Shown here: positions 9,902 to 21,480 of the stretch, piece after piece
Numbering within the stretch: the first letter of the stretch is position 1
Layout of the letters: each line of letters begins with the position of its first letter
Assembly (NCBI RefSeq): GCF_007858275.1
Contig: NZ_VFEV01000004.1
Coordinates: forward strand, 1-64,000
Source: Pseudomonas proteolytica
GTDB lineage: Bacteria > Pseudomonadota > Gammaproteobacteria > Pseudomonadales > Pseudomonadaceae
Length of the DNA stretch: 64,000 nt
Direction of reading: 5' to 3'
Program-made: the position numbers and the translations under genes
Notes under the pieces: model-generated
The model's input: the letters and a program-made list of their open reading frames with translations, nothing else
The model's database searches: none
Told to the model about the DNA's origin: nothing

Positions 9902-11263
9902 ATGTTGAAACCTGCGAAGAAACTGCAAAAAGTCCTGATCGCCAACCGCGGCGAGATCGCGCTGCGTATCCTGCGCGCCTGTAAGGAAGAGGGCATCAAG
10001 ACCGTCGCTGTTTACTCGACGGCCGATACCGAATTGATGCACGTGAAATTGGCGGACGAAAGCATCTGCATCGGCCCGCCACTGGCCACGAACTCGTACC
10101 TGAAGGTCTCGAACATCATCGCCGCGGCTGAAGTGACCGGCGCTGATGGTATCCACCCTGGCTACGGCTTCCTCGCGGAAAACGCCGACTTCGCCGAACA
10201 GGTGGAAAAATCCGGCTTTGCCTTCATCGGCCCGAAAGCCGAGACCATTCGCCTGATGGGCGACAAGGTTTCGGCCAAGGACGCCATGATCGCAGCCGGC
10301 GTGCCAACCGTTCCAGGCTCCGACGGCCCGCTGCCGGAAGACGAGGAAACCGCTCTGCGCATTGGTCGTGAAGTCGGTTACCCGGTGATCATCAAGGCCG
10401 CCGGCGGCGGTGGTGGTCGCGGCATGCGCGTGGTGCACAAGGAAGAAGACCTGATCGAAGCAGCCAAGCAGACTCGCTCGGAAGCGGGCGCCTGGTTCGG
10501 CAACCCGATGGTCTACCTGGAAAAATACCTGACCAACCCACGTCACGTGGAAGTCCAGGTACTGTCCGACGGCCAGGGCCACGCCATCCACCTGGGCGAC
10601 CGCGATTGCTCGCTGCAACGTCGTCACCAGAAGGTCCTGGAAGAAGCTCCGGCGCCGGGCCTGGATGAAAAGGCGCGTCAGGAAGTCCTGGCACGCTGCG
10701 TCAAGGCTTGCATCGATATCAACTACCGTGGCGCCGGGACTTTCGAGTTCCTCTACGAGAACGGCCGCTTCTACTTCATCGAGATGAACACTCGCGTGCA
10801 GGTAGAGCATCCGGTTTCGGAGATGGTCACCGGTATCGACATCGTCAAAGAGATGCTGAGCATCGCCGCTGGCAACGTGCTGTCCTTCACCCAGGACGAC
10901 GTGAAGATGCACGGCCACTCCCTGGAGTGCCGGATCAACGCCGAAGACCCGAAAACCTTTATCCCAAGCCCTGGTCTGGTCAAGCATTTCCATGCGCCAG
11001 GCGGCAACGGCGTGCGTGTGGATTCGCACCTGTACAGCGGCTACAAGGTTCCGTCCAACTACGACTCGCTGATCGGCAAGCTGATCACCTGGGGCGCCAC
11101 CCGCGACGAGGCCATGGCCCGTATGCGCAACGCCCTGGACGAAATCGTGGTCGACGGCATCAAGACCAACATCCCACTGCATCGGGATCTGGTTCGTGAT
11201 GAAGGCTTCTGCGAAGGTGGTGTGAACATTCACTACCTGGAACACAAGCTGGCCAACCAGTAA
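9902..11263 (+). CDS. accC: acetyl-CoA carboxylase, biotin carboxylase subunit
   Basis: A 453-aa ATP-grasp enzyme that carboxylates BCCP biotin with bicarbonate and ATP. It starts [20 protein letters not shown] take ATG 9902, since the in-frame codon at 9881 overlaps accB. The glycine-rich ATP loop [32 protein letters not shown] and the catalytic [14 protein letters not shown] are all present. A strong intrinsic terminator follows 17 bp after the stop. Confidence 0.98.
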   Translation: MLKPAKKLQKVLIANRGEIALRILRACKEEGIKTVAVYSTADTELMHVKLADESICIGPPLATNSYLKVSNIIAAAEVTGADGIHPGYGFLAENADFAEQVEKSGFAFIGPKAETIRLMGDKVSAKDAMIAAGVPTVPGSDGPLPEDEETALRIGREVGYPVIIKAAGGGGGRGMRVVHKEEDLIEAAKQTRSEAGAWFGNPMVYLEKYLTNPRHVEVQVLSDGQGHAIHLGDRDCSLQRRHQKVLEEAPAPGLDEKARQEVLARCVKACIDINYRGAGTFEFLYENGRFYFIEMNTRVQVEHPVSEMVTGIDIVKEMLSIAAGNVLSFTQDDVKMHGHSLECRINAEDPKTFIPSPGLVKHFHAPGGNGVRVDSHLYSGYKVPSNYDSLIGKLITWGATRDEAMARMRNALDEIVVDGIKTNIPLHRDLVRDEGFCEGGVNIHYLEHKLANQ

Positions 11264-11280
11264 GTTTGTGCTCCACTCAC

Positions 11281-11309
11281 AAAACCGCCTTCGGGCGGTT
11301 TTGTTGTTT
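11281..11309 (+). terminator. Rho-independent terminator after accC
   Basis: AAAACCGCC-TTCG-GGCGGTTTT is a perfect 9-bp stem with a stable TTCG tetraloop, followed by GTTGTTT. It ends the aroQ-accB-accC unit. Confidence 0.93.
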
Positions 11310-11326
11310 ATGGATGCACACAATCC

Positions 11327-11421
11327 AAATGTGGGAGCGGGCTTGCTCGCGAATGCGGTGTATCAGTGAACATGTCCATCACTGCCCCACCGCATTCGCG
11401 AGCAAGCCCGCTCCCACATTT
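11327..11421. repeat. REPIN between accC and prmA
   Basis: Paired GTGGGAGCGGGCTTGCTCGC cores face each other, with arms extending to AAATGTGGG / CCCACATTT. It lies just downstream of the accC terminator. Confidence 0.9.
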
Positions 11422-11547
11422 TGCTCCATGTACACCCGCTGCAGCGCATATCGTCGGCACTGTCGTCTTCTGGCCTGCTCTCGCGTAAACTTGCGCCCTT
11501 TCGCAGCCCCACCCCGCTGCACACTCATTTTTTCAAAGGTGCCCGCC

Positions 11548-12426
11548 ATGCCTTGGCTGCAAGTCCGTCTCGCCATCAGCCCAGAACAAGCCGAAACCTA
11601 TGAAGACGCGTTCCTCGAAGTGGGCGCCGTGTCGGTGACCTTCATGGACGCCGAAGACCAACCGATTTTCGAGCCTGAGCTGAACACCACGCCGCTGTGG
11701 TCCCACACCCACCTGCTGGCCCTGTTCGAAGACGGCACCGACGCCGCCAGCGTCTTTGCCCATATGGAACTGCTGACCGGCGGCCCGCTGCCCGAGCACC
11801 ACAGTGAAGTGATCGAAGACCAGGACTGGGAACGCAGCTGGATGGACAACTTCCAACCCATGCGTTTCGGCCAGCGCCTGTGGATCGTGCCCAGCTGGCA
11901 TGCCGCCCCGGAGCCTGAGGCCGTCAACCTGCTGCTGGACCCGGGCCTGGCATTCGGCACCGGCACCCACCCAACCACCGCCCTGTGCCTGGAATGGCTC
12001 GACGGCCAGGACTTGCACGGTTGCAACGTGCTGGACTTCGGCTGCGGCTCGGGGATCCTGGCTATCGCCGCGCTGCTGCTGGGTGCCCAGGAAGCGGTCG
12101 GCACCGATATCGACGTGCAGGCCCTGGAAGCTTCCCGCGATAACGCCGGGCGCAACAACATCCCTGAAGACAAATTCCCACTGTACCTACCGGAGCAGTT
12201 GCCCCAGGTACAGGCCGACGTGTTGGTCGCCAATATCCTTGCCGGGCCGCTGGTCTCGCTGGCCCCGCAACTGTCGAGCCTGGTCAAGCCTGGCGGGCGC
12301 CTGGCGCTGTCGGGGATCCTCGCCGAGCAGGGTGAAGAAGTCGCCGCCGCCTATGCCCAGGACTTTGACCTGGACCCCATCGCCAACCGCGATGGCTGGG
12401 TACGCATCAGCGGTCGTCGGCGCTAG
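11548..12426 (+). CDS. prmA: ribosomal protein L11 methyltransferase
   Basis: A 292-aa SAM-dependent methyltransferase that trimethylates ribosomal protein L11. It has an L11-binding N-terminal domain (about 1-60), a linker, and a Rossmann methyltransferase domain with [20 protein letters not shown] (motif I) and VANILAGPL. The open frame extends far upstream through a REP element, but the conserved start [10 protein letters not shown] at 11548 gives the family length. The next gene begins 31 bp after the stop. Confidence 0.96.
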   Translation: MPWLQVRLAISPEQAETYEDAFLEVGAVSVTFMDAEDQPIFEPELNTTPLWSHTHLLALFEDGTDAASVFAHMELLTGGPLPEHHSEVIEDQDWERSWMDNFQPMRFGQRLWIVPSWHAAPEPEAVNLLLDPGLAFGTGTHPTTALCLEWLDGQDLHGCNVLDFGCGSGILAIAALLLGAQEAVGTDIDVQALEASRDNAGRNNIPEDKFPLYLPEQLPQVQADVLVANILAGPLVSLAPQLSSLVKPGGRLALSGILAEQGEEVAAAYAQDFDLDPIANRDGWVRISGRRR

Positions 12427-12456
12427 AATGAGCGCCTGCATGAATCGGATGGCCGC

Positions 12457-13668
12457 ATGACCGACAGTTTCGTCACCCAGTGCCCGCATTGCCAAACCCG
12501 TTTCCGCGTCAGCCATGCTCAACTGAGCGTGGCCCGTGGCGTGGTTCGCTGTGGCTCTTGCCTGCAAGTGTTCAATGCTGCCCGCCAGTTGCTGGAGCAG
12601 CGTGCCCATGCACCTGAGGCGCCAAGTGCCGAAGCTGCGCCGCGCGCCATCAGCCAGAAGCAATGGAGCGCCGAAGAGCTGGACCTGGATAACCTTGACC
12701 TGGACGAGGAACTGGCCAAGCTGGAGCGCCGGGAGATCCAGCACACTCAGCCCCAGGGCAGCGAACGGCGCCAAGCCAGCGCCGACCGCCGGCAAAAAGA
12801 CGAGTCGATGAGCGCCAGCCGCGACACCGCCAAGGCCGAAGAAGAACAATGGGCCGCCAGCCTGTTCAGCGATCCACCAGACGAACGGGCTGCGACAATC
12901 GCCCACGCCGAGGAAGCCGTCGAGCCGGCCCCAGTACCCACGGGCAAACCCCTGCGCACCGAGCCTTCGATGTCCTTCGACCTTCACGAGGTGGACGACG
13001 AGCCGACGGTGCTGCATACCGCCGACGCCCTCGACCCGCCCGAGCCAACGCTCGGCAGCGAACCGGACGAGCCTGAGCCTGAACCGCGCCGCAAGCGCTC
13101 CCGCACCACCTCCAATGCCCATGACGAGATGCTGCAGGACCTGGAAGACGACCCGCTGCACCTCTACACCGGCAAACGCCCCGCTGGCTGGGGCCGCCGC
13201 CTGTTCTGGCTGGCCCTGGTGCTGCTGGCCGCCGCTGCGCTCGCCGGACAGTACATCGCCTACCAGTTCGACGAACTGGCCCGCCAGGACAAATACCGGC
13301 CGTGGTTCCAGGAGCTGTGCCCGAAACTGGGCTGCACCGTGCCGTCGCGGGTCGATATCGCCCATATCAAGAGCAGTAACCTGGTGGTGCGCAGCCATCC
13401 CGAGTTCGCCGGCGCGCTGGTGGTGGATGCGATCATCTACAACCGCGCCACCTTCTCCCAGCCGTTCCCGCTGCTGGAGCTGCGCTTTGCCGACCTCAAT
13501 GGCCGGATGATCGCCAGCCGGCGCTTCAAGCCCGCCGAGTACCTCAGCGGTGAGTTGGCCGGCCAGACCGAGATGCCATCCCAGACCCCGATCCATATCG
13601 CCCTGGACATTCTCGACCCGGGCAACAAAGCTGTGAACTACAGTCTCAGTTTCCACTCCCCCGAGTGA
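12457..13668 (+). CDS. zinc-ribbon (MJ0042-type) and DUF3426 membrane protein
   Basis: A 403-aa conserved Pseudomonas protein of unknown function. The N-terminal zinc ribbon has C9, C12, C32 and C35 (CPHCQTRFRV ... CGSC). A long acidic, low-complexity linker runs to about residue 245, one membrane helix follows (about 249-268, FWLALVLLAAAALAGQYIAY), and then a C-terminal DUF3426 domain (about 280-400), probably periplasmic. The layout suggests a cytoplasmic metal-binding head anchored to the inner membrane. It sits 31 bp after prmA and may be co-transcribed with it. Confidence 0.88.
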   Translation: MTDSFVTQCPHCQTRFRVSHAQLSVARGVVRCGSCLQVFNAARQLLEQRAHAPEAPSAEAAPRAISQKQWSAEELDLDNLDLDEELAKLERREIQHTQPQGSERRQASADRRQKDESMSASRDTAKAEEEQWAASLFSDPPDERAATIAHAEEAVEPAPVPTGKPLRTEPSMSFDLHEVDDEPTVLHTADALDPPEPTLGSEPDEPEPEPRRKRSRTTSNAHDEMLQDLEDDPLHLYTGKRPAGWGRRLFWLALVLLAAAALAGQYIAYQFDELARQDKYRPWFQELCPKLGCTVPSRVDIAHIKSSNLVVRSHPEFAGALVVDAIIYNRATFSQPFPLLELRFADLNGRMIASRRFKPAEYLSGELAGQTEMPSQTPIHIALDILDPGNKAVNYSLSFHSPE

Positions 13669-13854
13669 TTGGCCGCGCGCGTCAAGGTTCGGACGGCAGG
13701 TTATTGACTTGCCCGTCCACGACCAAACCGCTGGCGATAAGAAAATAGCTGCTCAGATTTTATCCAATTCAGCCTTTAACCAGTCATCGAGAGCGGGTAT
13801 CATGCCAACCCTTTTTCGAACTCTAATGATCCGGCCCCACAACAGGGAAGTCCT

Positions 13855-14868
13855 ATGTCGGCGGTACGCATCGGCCCATATACATTGCCAAACGCTTTGA
13901 TTCTCGCCCCGATGGCGGGCGTCACCGACCAGCCCTTTCGTCAGCTGTGCAAACGTTTGGGCGCGGGCCTTGTAGTCTCGGAAATGGTCACCAGCGACAT
14001 GAGCTTGTGGAACACCCGCAAATCGCGGATGCGCATGATCCACGAAGGTGATCCCGAGCCTCGCTCGGTACAGATCGCCGGTGGTGATGCACAAATGCTG
14101 GCGGATGCGGCCCGGGCCAACGTAGAGCTGGGTGCACAGATTATTGATATCAACATGGGCTGCCCGGCCAAGAAGGTCTGCAACAAGGCCGCCGGTTCCG
14201 CCCTGTTGAAGGATGAGCAACTGGTGGCCGAGATCCTGCAGGCCGTTGTCGGCGCAGTGGATGTACCGGTCACCCTGAAGATCCGTACCGGCTGGGACCG
14301 GGACAACAAGAACGGCCTGACGGTGGCGAAGATCGCCGAACAGGCAGGCATTACAGCATTGGCGGTGCATGGCCGCACCCGCGCTGACCTTTATACCGGT
14401 GAAGCCGAATACGACACCATCGCTGCGATCAAGCAGGCGGTGTCGATTCCGGTCTTTGCCAACGGCGACATCGACTCGGCCGAGAAAGCCCGGCGCGTGC
14501 TGCACGCAACCGGTGCCGATGGCCTGTTGATCGGCCGGGCCGCCCAGGGGCGGCCATGGATCTTTCGTGAGATCGAGCACTTCCTGCGTACCGGCGAAAT
14601 CATGCCGGCACCGGGGCTGATCGAGGTGGAACGTATTCTGCTAGAGCATCTGGCCGCCCTGCACACCTTCTATGGGGACGTGATGGGCGCGCGCATTGCT
14701 CGCAAGCATGTGGGTTGGTATCTCGCAACCCTGCCCGGCGCCAAAGAGTTTCGCGCTGGGTTCAATCGTTTGGATGAAACGCAAGCACAGGTCACCGCCG
14801 TTCGTGAGTTCTTTGCCGAACGAGACAAGAGCCTGAGAGCAGGGGACGGAGAAGGGGTGGCCGCATGA
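13855..14868 (+). CDS. dusB: tRNA-dihydrouridine synthase B
   Basis: A 337-aa FMN-dependent reductase that converts uridine to dihydrouridine in the tRNA D-loop. The N-terminus [18 protein letters not shown], the catalytic cysteine region [20 protein letters not shown] and the FMN-binding [16 protein letters not shown] and NGDI segments are typical. Its stop overlaps the fis start (ATGA), the classic dusB-fis operon, so growth-phase control is expected from the promoter in the 186-bp gap upstream. Confidence 0.97.
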   Translation: MSAVRIGPYTLPNALILAPMAGVTDQPFRQLCKRLGAGLVVSEMVTSDMSLWNTRKSRMRMIHEGDPEPRSVQIAGGDAQMLADAARANVELGAQIIDINMGCPAKKVCNKAAGSALLKDEQLVAEILQAVVGAVDVPVTLKIRTGWDRDNKNGLTVAKIAEQAGITALAVHGRTRADLYTGEAEYDTIAAIKQAVSIPVFANGDIDSAEKARRVLHATGADGLLIGRAAQGRPWIFREIEHFLRTGEIMPAPGLIEVERILLEHLAALHTFYGDVMGARIARKHVGWYLATLPGAKEFRAGFNRLDETQAQVTAVREFFAERDKSLRAGDGEGVAA

Positions 14869-15185
14869 CGATGATGACCGAGACTTTAGTGAGTGGAACA
14901 ACACCCGTGAGCGACAACGTCAATTTGAAACAGCACCTCAACACGCCGAGCGAAGAAGGCCAGACCCTTCGCGGGAGCGTCGAGAAAGCGCTGCACAATT
15001 ATTTCGCCCACCTTGAGGGCGCGGCCGTCACGGATGTGTACAACCTGGTGCTCTCCGAAGTCGAGGCGCCCTTGCTCGAAAGCGTGATGAACTACGTCAA
15101 GGGCAACCAGACCAAAGCCAGTGAGCTGCTGGGCCTGAACCGTGGGACCCTGCGCAAGAAGCTCAAACAGTACGATTTGCTGTAA
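14865..15185 (+). CDS. fis: nucleoid-associated protein Fis
   Basis: A 106-aa DNA-bending protein abundant in early exponential growth. The C-terminal helix-turn-helix [25 protein letters not shown] (residues about 80-104) is intact. The N-terminal extension [18 protein letters not shown] is typical of Pseudomonas Fis. Its ATG overlaps the dusB stop, so translation is probably coupled. An intrinsic terminator lies 18 bp downstream. Confidence 0.97.
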   Translation: MTMMTETLVSGTTPVSDNVNLKQHLNTPSEEGQTLRGSVEKALHNYFAHLEGAAVTDVYNLVLSEVEAPLLESVMNYVKGNQTKASELLGLNRGTLRKKLKQYDLL

Positions 15186-15202
15186 GCATTCAATCAAACC
15201 AG

Positions 15203-15235
15203 AAAGGCGCCCGCGTAAAACCGGTCGCCTTTTTT
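15203..15235 (+). terminator. Rho-independent terminator after fis
   Basis: AAAGGCG (15203-15209) pairs with CGCCTTT and is followed by a run of T residues ending at 15235. It separates dusB-fis from purH. Confidence 0.85.
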
Positions 15236-15266
15236 GCTGACTCCTTTGCTTTTGATGGAAATTGAG

Positions 15267-16874
15267 ATGACCGACCAGACTACCCGCCTGCCGATCCGCC
15301 GCGCCTTGATCAGTGTTTCCGACAAGACCGGGATCCTCGAATTTGCCCGGGAGCTGGAAGCCCTGGGTGTGGAAATCCTCTCCACGGGCGGGACCTTCAA
15401 ACTGCTGCAGGACAACGGCGTGGCCGCAGTAGAAGTCGCGGACTACACCGGTTTCGCAGAAATGATGGACGGTCGGGTCAAGACCCTGCACCCGAAAATC
15501 CATGGCGGCATCCTCGGCCGTCGCGGTATCGACGACGCCATCATGAACGAGCACGGCATCAAGCCGATCGACCTGGTGGCCGTCAACCTCTACCCGTTCG
15601 AAGCCACCATCAACAAACCAGGCTGCGACCTGCCGACCGCTATCGAAAACATCGATATCGGCGGCCCGACCATGGTGCGCTCGGCAGCCAAGAACCATAA
15701 AGACGTGGCCATCGTGGTCAACGCCAGCGACTACGCCCACGTATTGGAAAGCCTGAAAGCCGGCGGCCTGACCTACGCCCAGCGTTTCGACCTGATGCTC
15801 AAGGCCTTCGAACACACCGCCGCCTATGACGGCATGATTGCCAACTACATGGGCACCGTGAACCAGGCCGCCGAGACCCTCAGCACTGAAGGCCGCAGCC
15901 AGTTCCCGCGCACCTTCAACAGCCAGTTCATCAAGGCCCAGGAAATGCGCTACGGCGAGAACCCGCACCAGAGCGCGGCGTTCTACGTGGAAGCCAAGCC
16001 TGCCGAAGTGGGGATCGCCACCGCGACCCAACTGCAAGGCAAAGAGCTGTCCTACAACAACGTGGCCGATACCGACGCCGCGCTGGAGTGCGTGAAGAGC
16101 TTCGTCAAGCCGGCCTGCGTGATCGTCAAGCACGCCAACCCATGCGGCGTGGCCGTGAGCCCGGACGCCGAAGGCGGGATCCGCCAGGCCTACGAACTGG
16201 CCTACGCCACCGATACCGAATCGGCATTCGGCGGCATCATCGCGTTCAACCGCGAACTGGACGCCGAGACCGCCAAGGCCATCGTCGAGCGTCAGTTCGT
16301 TGAAGTGATCATCGCGCCAAGCGTCAGCAGCGAGGCCCGTGCCATCGTGGCGGCCAAGGCCAATGTGCGTCTGTTGGCCTGCGGCGAGTGGTCGGCTGAC
16401 CGTGCCGCTGCCTGGGACTACAAGCGCGTCAATGGCGGCTTGCTGGTACAGAGCCGCGACATTGGCATGATCGGCAGCCAAGACCTTACAGTTGTGACCA
16501 AGCGCGCGCCGACCGAGCAAGAGATCAACGACCTGATCTTTGCCTGGAAAGTGGCCAAGTACGTTAAATCCAACGCCATCGTCTACGCCAAGAACCGCCA
16601 GACCATCGGTGTCGGCGCGGGCCAGATGAGCCGTGTGAACTCGGCGCGCATCGCCGCGATCAAGGCTGAACACGCCGGTTTGCAGGTGGTGGGTTCGGTG
16701 ATGGCTTCCGACGCATTCTTCCCGTTCCGTGATGGCCTGGACAACGCCGCAAAAGCAGGCGTGACTGCCGTGATCCAACCGGGCGGTTCGATGCGTGATG
16801 CCGAGGTGATCGCCGCGGCTGATGAAGCCGGTATCGCGATGGTCTTCACTGGCATGCGCCACTTCCGTCACTGA
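15267..16874 (+). CDS. purH: bifunctional AICAR transformylase / IMP cyclohydrolase
   Basis: A 535-aa enzyme for the last two steps of IMP synthesis. The N-terminal IMP cyclohydrolase domain (about 1-150) starts [16 protein letters not shown]. The C-terminal transformylase domain contains KHANPCGVA, with the catalytic Lys-His. I chose ATG 15267 ([12 protein letters not shown]) over an in-frame codon 11 residues upstream, because it matches the usual start and length. purD follows after a REPIN, as in most Pseudomonas. Confidence 0.97.
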   Translation: MTDQTTRLPIRRALISVSDKTGILEFARELEALGVEILSTGGTFKLLQDNGVAAVEVADYTGFAEMMDGRVKTLHPKIHGGILGRRGIDDAIMNEHGIKPIDLVAVNLYPFEATINKPGCDLPTAIENIDIGGPTMVRSAAKNHKDVAIVVNASDYAHVLESLKAGGLTYAQRFDLMLKAFEHTAAYDGMIANYMGTVNQAAETLSTEGRSQFPRTFNSQFIKAQEMRYGENPHQSAAFYVEAKPAEVGIATATQLQGKELSYNNVADTDAALECVKSFVKPACVIVKHANPCGVAVSPDAEGGIRQAYELAYATDTESAFGGIIAFNRELDAETAKAIVERQFVEVIIAPSVSSEARAIVAAKANVRLLACGEWSADRAAAWDYKRVNGGLLVQSRDIGMIGSQDLTVVTKRAPTEQEINDLIFAWKVAKYVKSNAIVYAKNRQTIGVGAGQMSRVNSARIAAIKAEHAGLQVVGSVMASDAFFPFRDGLDNAAKAGVTAVIQPGGSMRDAEVIAAADEAGIAMVFTGMRHFRH

Positions 16875-16877
16875 TCC

Positions 16878-16988
16878 AAATGTGGGAGGGGCTTATGTGG
16901 GAGCGGGCTTGCTCGCGAATGGGGTGTGTCACTCGACACATTCCTCACAGATCCACCGCTTTCGCGAGCAAGCCCGCTCCCACATTTT
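16878..16988. repeat. REPIN between purH and purD
   Basis: Facing GTGGGAGCGGGCTTGCTCGC cores. The left side begins with an extra partial copy (AATGTGGGAGGGGCTT) 17 bp before the full one, a sign of slippage or a nested insertion. Confidence 0.85.
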
Positions 16989-17029
16989 AAAGCGCTCCTG
17001 CAGCGCCTACAGAATTCGAGGTTCTTGAA

Positions 17030-18322
17030 ATGAATGTTTTGATCATTGGCAGCGGTGGCCGTGAACACGCACTGGCCTGGAAAGTCGCCCAAGACCCACG
17101 CGTGCAGAAAGTATTCGTGGCCCCCGGCAACGCCGGTACCGCCATTGAAGCCAAGTGCGAAAACGTCGCCATCGACGTATTGGCCCTTGAGCAACTGGCC
17201 GACTTTGCGCAAAAGAACGTGTCGCTGACCATCGTCGGCCCGGAAGTACCGCTGGTGGCGGGCGTCGTGGACCTGTTCCGCAGCCGTGGCCTGGACTGCT
17301 TCGGCCCGACTGCGGGCGCGGCCCAGCTGGAAGGCTCGAAAGCCTTCACCAAGGATTTCCTGGCTCGCCACAAGATCCCGACCGCCGACTACCAGAACTT
17401 CACCGAGATCGAGCCGGCCCTGGCTTACCTGCGTGAAAAAGGCGCACCGATCGTGATCAAGGCCGATGGCCTGGCCGCCGGTAAAGGCGTGATCGTGGCG
17501 ATGACCCTGCAGGAAGCCGAAGACGCCGTGCGCGACATGCTCGCCGGCAATGCCTTCGGTGACGCGGGTTCGCGCGTGGTGATCGAAGAATTCCTCGACG
17601 GCGAAGAAGCCAGCTTCATCGTGATGGTCGACGGCAAGAACGTCTTGCCGATGGCTACCAGCCAGGACCACAAGCGCGTCGGCGACGGCGATACCGGCCC
17701 GAACACCGGTGGCATGGGTGCCTACTCCCCTGCCCCGGTGGTCACCGCCCAGGTGCACCAGCGCGTGATGGACCTGGTGATCTGGCCGACCGTGCGTGGC
17801 ATGGCCGATGAAGGCAATGTCTACACCGGCTTCCTGTACGCGGGCCTGATGATCGACAAGGCCGGCAACCCGAAAGTCATCGAGTTCAACTGCCGCTTCG
17901 GCGACCCGGAAACCCAACCGGTGATGCTGCGCCTGCAGTCGAGCCTGGTGCTGCTGGTGGAAGCCGCCCTGGCCCAGGCCCTGGACAAGGTTGAAGCACA
18001 GTGGGATCCACGTCCGAGCGTTGGCATTGTGCTGGCGGCCGGTGGTTACCCTGCCGACTACGCCAAGGGTGATGTGATCCAGGGCCTGGATGCGGCCGCT
18101 ACACTCGAAGGCAAGGTGTTCCACGCCGGTACCGCGCTCAAGGACGGCCAGGTCGTCACCGCCGGTGGCCGTGTACTCTGCGCCACGGCCATGGGCGCCA
18201 GTGTCGATGCCGCCCAGCAGCAAGCGTACAAGCTGGCCGCCAAGATCGACTGGCAGGGCTGCTTCTACCGCAAGGACATCGGCTACCGTGCCATTGCCCG
18301 TGAGCGCGGCGAAGATCAGTAA
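17030..18322 (+). CDS. purD: phosphoribosylamine-glycine ligase
   Basis: A 430-aa ATP-grasp enzyme that joins glycine to phosphoribosylamine in purine synthesis. It starts MNVLIIGSGGREHALAWK, and contains KADGLAAGKGVIVA, the ATP-grasp DGEEASFIVMVDG and NTGGMGAYSPAP segments and EFNCRFGDPETQ, all typical. The length is normal. GAGG lies upstream of ATG. retS follows after a short hairpin. Confidence 0.97.
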   Translation: MNVLIIGSGGREHALAWKVAQDPRVQKVFVAPGNAGTAIEAKCENVAIDVLALEQLADFAQKNVSLTIVGPEVPLVAGVVDLFRSRGLDCFGPTAGAAQLEGSKAFTKDFLARHKIPTADYQNFTEIEPALAYLREKGAPIVIKADGLAAGKGVIVAMTLQEAEDAVRDMLAGNAFGDAGSRVVIEEFLDGEEASFIVMVDGKNVLPMATSQDHKRVGDGDTGPNTGGMGAYSPAPVVTAQVHQRVMDLVIWPTVRGMADEGNVYTGFLYAGLMIDKAGNPKVIEFNCRFGDPETQPVMLRLQSSLVLLVEAALAQALDKVEAQWDPRPSVGIVLAAGGYPADYAKGDVIQGLDAAATLEGKVFHAGTALKDGQVVTAGGRVLCATAMGASVDAAQQQAYKLAAKIDWQGCFYRKDIGYRAIARERGEDQ

Positions 18323-18341
18323 CCAGCTATCCGTTCGGCTA

Positions 18342-18364
18342 GGCAAGGGCCTTTGGCCCTTGCC
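18342..18364. terminator. 10-bp perfect hairpin between purD and retS
   Basis: GGCAAGGGCC-TTT-GGCCCTTGCC is a perfect stem. No T-run follows, so it may be a weak terminator or an RNA stability element rather than a full stop. Confidence 0.5.
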
Positions 18365-18424
18365 GTCCTATTGCGGTCCCGCGCATAGTTAACCCCGTGC
18401 ATCAACCTACGAAGGGATTTCGCC

Positions 18425-21202
18425 GTGCGCTGGCTCAGGATCGCCATAGTTTTTACTGTCAGCCTGCTGACCTTGCTCTGCCTGTTGCCGGCCCAGGCCG
18501 TCGCGCAAGGCAGTGGCTGGGCCGTATTACTCGATGAACAGGCCGACCTGCAACTGAGCGACATTCGCTCCCCCCGCTACAACAACCAATTTAGCCCCAT
18601 CGAACTGGACCGGATCACCGCCGCCGAGCCCAATGGCGCGCTGTGGGTACGTTTCAGGCTGCAACCGGGCAAGCACGAGCAAGTGCTGCGGGTATTCGCG
18701 CCGGACCTGGCGCACCTCAACCTGTATGTGCTGGACGGCGACACGCTGATCGAGCAAGTGAATACCGGCACCCGCCAACCCCAGGCTGAACGTCCGCTGC
18801 CGAGCAGCGACTTCATGCTACCCATGCCCCAGAGCCAGAAACCCCTGGATGTGTATGTGCGCCTGGTCTCGGAGCACGAACTGCGGCCGTACCTGACCCT
18901 GGAACCGGCCGTGATGGCTGCCGCCAACCAGACCCAGACCCTGGTCTATGGCCTGCTGTTCGGCTGCCTGCTGATGCTGATCCTGCACAACCTTACCCGC
19001 TACGCCTACCATCGTTCGCGCAGCAGCCTGTGGCTGGCGGCCTGCGAAGTGCTGCTGTTGCTCAGCCTGTTGCTGCTGCTCAACCTGCTGGGCCCCTGGC
19101 TGCCGAACTGGCACGCCCTGCAAACGCCGGGCGCCTATATGGCGTTGCTGCTGACCGCGCCGTGCGGCTTGATGTTCGCCTATCGCTTCTTCGCGCCACT
19201 GGGCCCGCACCCGCTGAACAAGCTGCTGATGGCCGATATCCTGCTGATCGTCCTGTGCGGCCTGTTACTGCTGTTCGTCAACACCCTGCCGCTGAACATC
19301 ATCACCTATGCCCTGGTGGCACTGGCCGGCCTGAGCATGCTGTTTGTCTCGGCCTACCACTGGCAAAAAGGCTACCGGCCTGCACGCTTGTTCTTGCTCG
19401 CCATGGTGGTGTTCAACACTGGCACGCTGATTATCCTCCCGGCCCTGCTGGGCCTGACCCTGGTGGCCCCGCAAGGTCTGATCATTACCCTGCTGGCGGT
19501 GATCTGCGTCAGCGGCCTGTTGATGAGCCAGGCCCTGGGCGAGCGCCAGCGCAGCATCGTCGAGGATCGCTTCAGCCTCAGCCGCGACCTGGCGGCCAGC
19601 AACGCCGAGATCGCAGCCAAGGCCGAGTTCCTGGCGAAGATCAGCCATGAAATCCGCACGCCCATGAACGGCGTACTGGGCATGACCGAATTGCTGTTGG
19701 GCACGCCTTTGTCGGTCAAGCAGCGTGACTACGTGCAGACCATCCACAGCGCCGGCAATGAACTGCTGACCCTGATCAACGAGATTCTCGACATTTCCAA
19801 GCTCGAGTCCGGGCAGATTGAACTGGACGACGTGCAGTTCGACCTCAATGCCCTGATCGAAGACTGCCTGAGTATTTTCCGCGCCAAGGCCGAGCAGCAG
19901 AACGTCGAGTTGATCAGCTTTATCCAACCCCAGGTGCCACGGGTCATCAGCGGCGACCCGACACGCCTGCGCCAGGCCCTGCTGAGCCTGCTGGAAAATG
20001 CCCTGCAAAAGACCGACGAAGGCGAAGTGCTGATCGTGGTCGCCCTGGATGAACGCAGCAGCAAACCGCGCCTGCGCATCGCCGTGCAAGACAGCGGCCT
20101 GCCAATGGAAGCCGCCGAGCGCGACGCCCTGCTGCACAGCGAACTGCACAGCAAGAATTTCCTGTCGGCCACCCGCCTGAGCGGCCACCTCGGCTTGGTG
20201 ATCGCCCGCCAACTGATCCTGCTGATGAATGGCGAGTTCGGCATCAAGGCCGGCAGCCAGCAAGGCAGCACCCTGTGGCTGACCTTGCCGCTGGACCCCG
20301 AGCGCCTGGAGCACCCGACCTCCGATCTCGACGGCCCGCTGCAAGGCGCGCGGGTGTTGGTGGTGGACGACAACGACACCTGCCGCAAGGTGTTGGTGCA
20401 GCAATGCACCGCCTGGGGCCTGAACGTCAGCGCCGTGCCATCGGGCAAGGAAGCCCTGGCCCTGCTGCGCACCAAGGCGCACCTGCGCGACTATTTCGAC
20501 GTGGTGCTGCTGGACCAGAACATGCCCGGCATGACCGGCATGCAACTGGCGGCGAAGATCAAGGAAGACCCGAGCCTGAACCACGACATCCTGCTGATCA
20601 TGCTCACCGGCATCAGCAATGCACCGAGCAAGATCATCGCGCGCAACTGCGGGATCAAACGCATCCTGGCCAAGCCGGTTGCGGGCTACACCCTCAAGAC
20701 CACCCTGGCCGACGAACTGACCCAGCGCAGCAAAGGCGTGGTCCAACCCCGCCACATCGCGCCGAACGTTCCTGTGGCAGTCACCGTGCCCAGTGATTTC
20801 CGCATCCTGGTGGCCGAAGACAACAGCATCTCCACCAAAGTGATTCGCGGCATGCTCGGCAAGCTCAACCTGCAACCCGATACCGCCAGCAATGGCGAGG
20901 AAGCCTTGCAGGCGATGAAGGCCCAGCGTTACGACCTGGTATTGATGGACTGCGAAATGCCGATCCTCGATGGCTTCTCTGCGACCCAACAGCTGCGGGT
21001 CTGGGAAGTCAGCAACCAGCGCACCCGCACGCCGGTGGTGGCACTGACCGCGCACATTCTATCGGAACACAAGGAACGCGCACGCCAGGCCGGGATGGAT
21101 GGGCATATGGCCAAGCCGGTGGAGTTGTCGCAACTGCGCGAACTGGTTGAATACTGGGTGACACAGCGCGAGCAGCCGGCGGAGCAGGCGCACACCTCCT
21201 GA
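18425..21202 (+). CDS. retS: hybrid sensor kinase RetS
   Basis: A 925-aa membrane hybrid histidine kinase. In P. aeruginosa RetS binds GacS and blocks it, lowering RsmY/RsmZ and favouring acute over biofilm behaviour. Layout: signal peptide (1-27), periplasmic 7TMR-DISMED2 domain (about 28-165), seven-helix 7TMR-DISM region (about 170-375), HisKA with H408 ([10 protein letters not shown]), HATPase, then two receivers with phosphoacceptor aspartates near 697 ([10 protein letters not shown]) and 842 (LVLMDCEMP). The GTG start has AAGGGA 7 nt upstream. purD-retS-MarC matches PAO1 PA4855-PA4857. Confidence 0.95.
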   Translation: MRWLRIAIVFTVSLLTLLCLLPAQAVAQGSGWAVLLDEQADLQLSDIRSPRYNNQFSPIELDRITAAEPNGALWVRFRLQPGKHEQVLRVFAPDLAHLNLYVLDGDTLIEQVNTGTRQPQAERPLPSSDFMLPMPQSQKPLDVYVRLVSEHELRPYLTLEPAVMAAANQTQTLVYGLLFGCLLMLILHNLTRYAYHRSRSSLWLAACEVLLLLSLLLLLNLLGPWLPNWHALQTPGAYMALLLTAPCGLMFAYRFFAPLGPHPLNKLLMADILLIVLCGLLLLFVNTLPLNIITYALVALAGLSMLFVSAYHWQKGYRPARLFLLAMVVFNTGTLIILPALLGLTLVAPQGLIITLLAVICVSGLLMSQALGERQRSIVEDRFSLSRDLAASNAEIAAKAEFLAKISHEIRTPMNGVLGMTELLLGTPLSVKQRDYVQTIHSAGNELLTLINEILDISKLESGQIELDDVQFDLNALIEDCLSIFRAKAEQQNVELISFIQPQVPRVISGDPTRLRQALLSLLENALQKTDEGEVLIVVALDERSSKPRLRIAVQDSGLPMEAAERDALLHSELHSKNFLSATRLSGHLGLVIARQLILLMNGEFGIKAGSQQGSTLWLTLPLDPERLEHPTSDLDGPLQGARVLVVDDNDTCRKVLVQQCTAWGLNVSAVPSGKEALALLRTKAHLRDYFDVVLLDQNMPGMTGMQLAAKIKEDPSLNHDILLIMLTGISNAPSKIIARNCGIKRILAKPVAGYTLKTTLADELTQRSKGVVQPRHIAPNVPVAVTVPSDFRILVAEDNSISTKVIRGMLGKLNLQPDTASNGEEALQAMKAQRYDLVLMDCEMPILDGFSATQQLRVWEVSNQRTRTPVVALTAHILSEHKERARQAGMDGHMAKPVELSQLRELVEYWVTQREQPAEQAHTS

Positions 21203-21218
21203 GGCAAGGAGGCTCCCT

Positions 21219-21351
21219 GTGGCGAGGGGGCTTGTCCCCCGCTGGGCTGCGAAGCGGCCCTAAAACCTGCTATCCGGATTTAACTGAAAGAACTCAGTGA
21301 GGCGGGTGAGGCCGCTTCGCAGCCCAGCGGGGGACAAGCCCCCTCGCCACA
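21219..21351. repeat. REPIN downstream of retS
   Basis: Outer cores TGTGGCGAGGGGGCTTGTCC and complement enclose inner GCTGGGCTGCGAAGCGGCC / GGCCGCTTCGCAGCCCAGC arms. It is the same class as the elements at 1-122 and 57837-58100. Confidence 0.87.
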
Positions 21352-21432
21352 AAAAGCCCACTTTCCACAGAAAGCCCCTAGCCACAAAAAGTCCACTCTC
21401 CACAGAAAGCCCCCTAGCCACAGAAAGCCCAC
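21347..21432. repeat. short tandem repeat trailing a REPIN
   Basis: Two and a half copies of a 35-36-bp unit (CCACAAAAAGCCCACTTTCC then ACAGAAAGCCCCCTAG) start at 21347, 21382 and 21418. They begin inside the terminal REP sequence and look like expansion of its tail. The marC-like gene starts 49 bp later. Confidence 0.8.
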
Positions 21433-21480
21433 AAGCCTGATAGACTCCCCCTCGCCCTTCCTTCGCTGTGAGCTTCCACC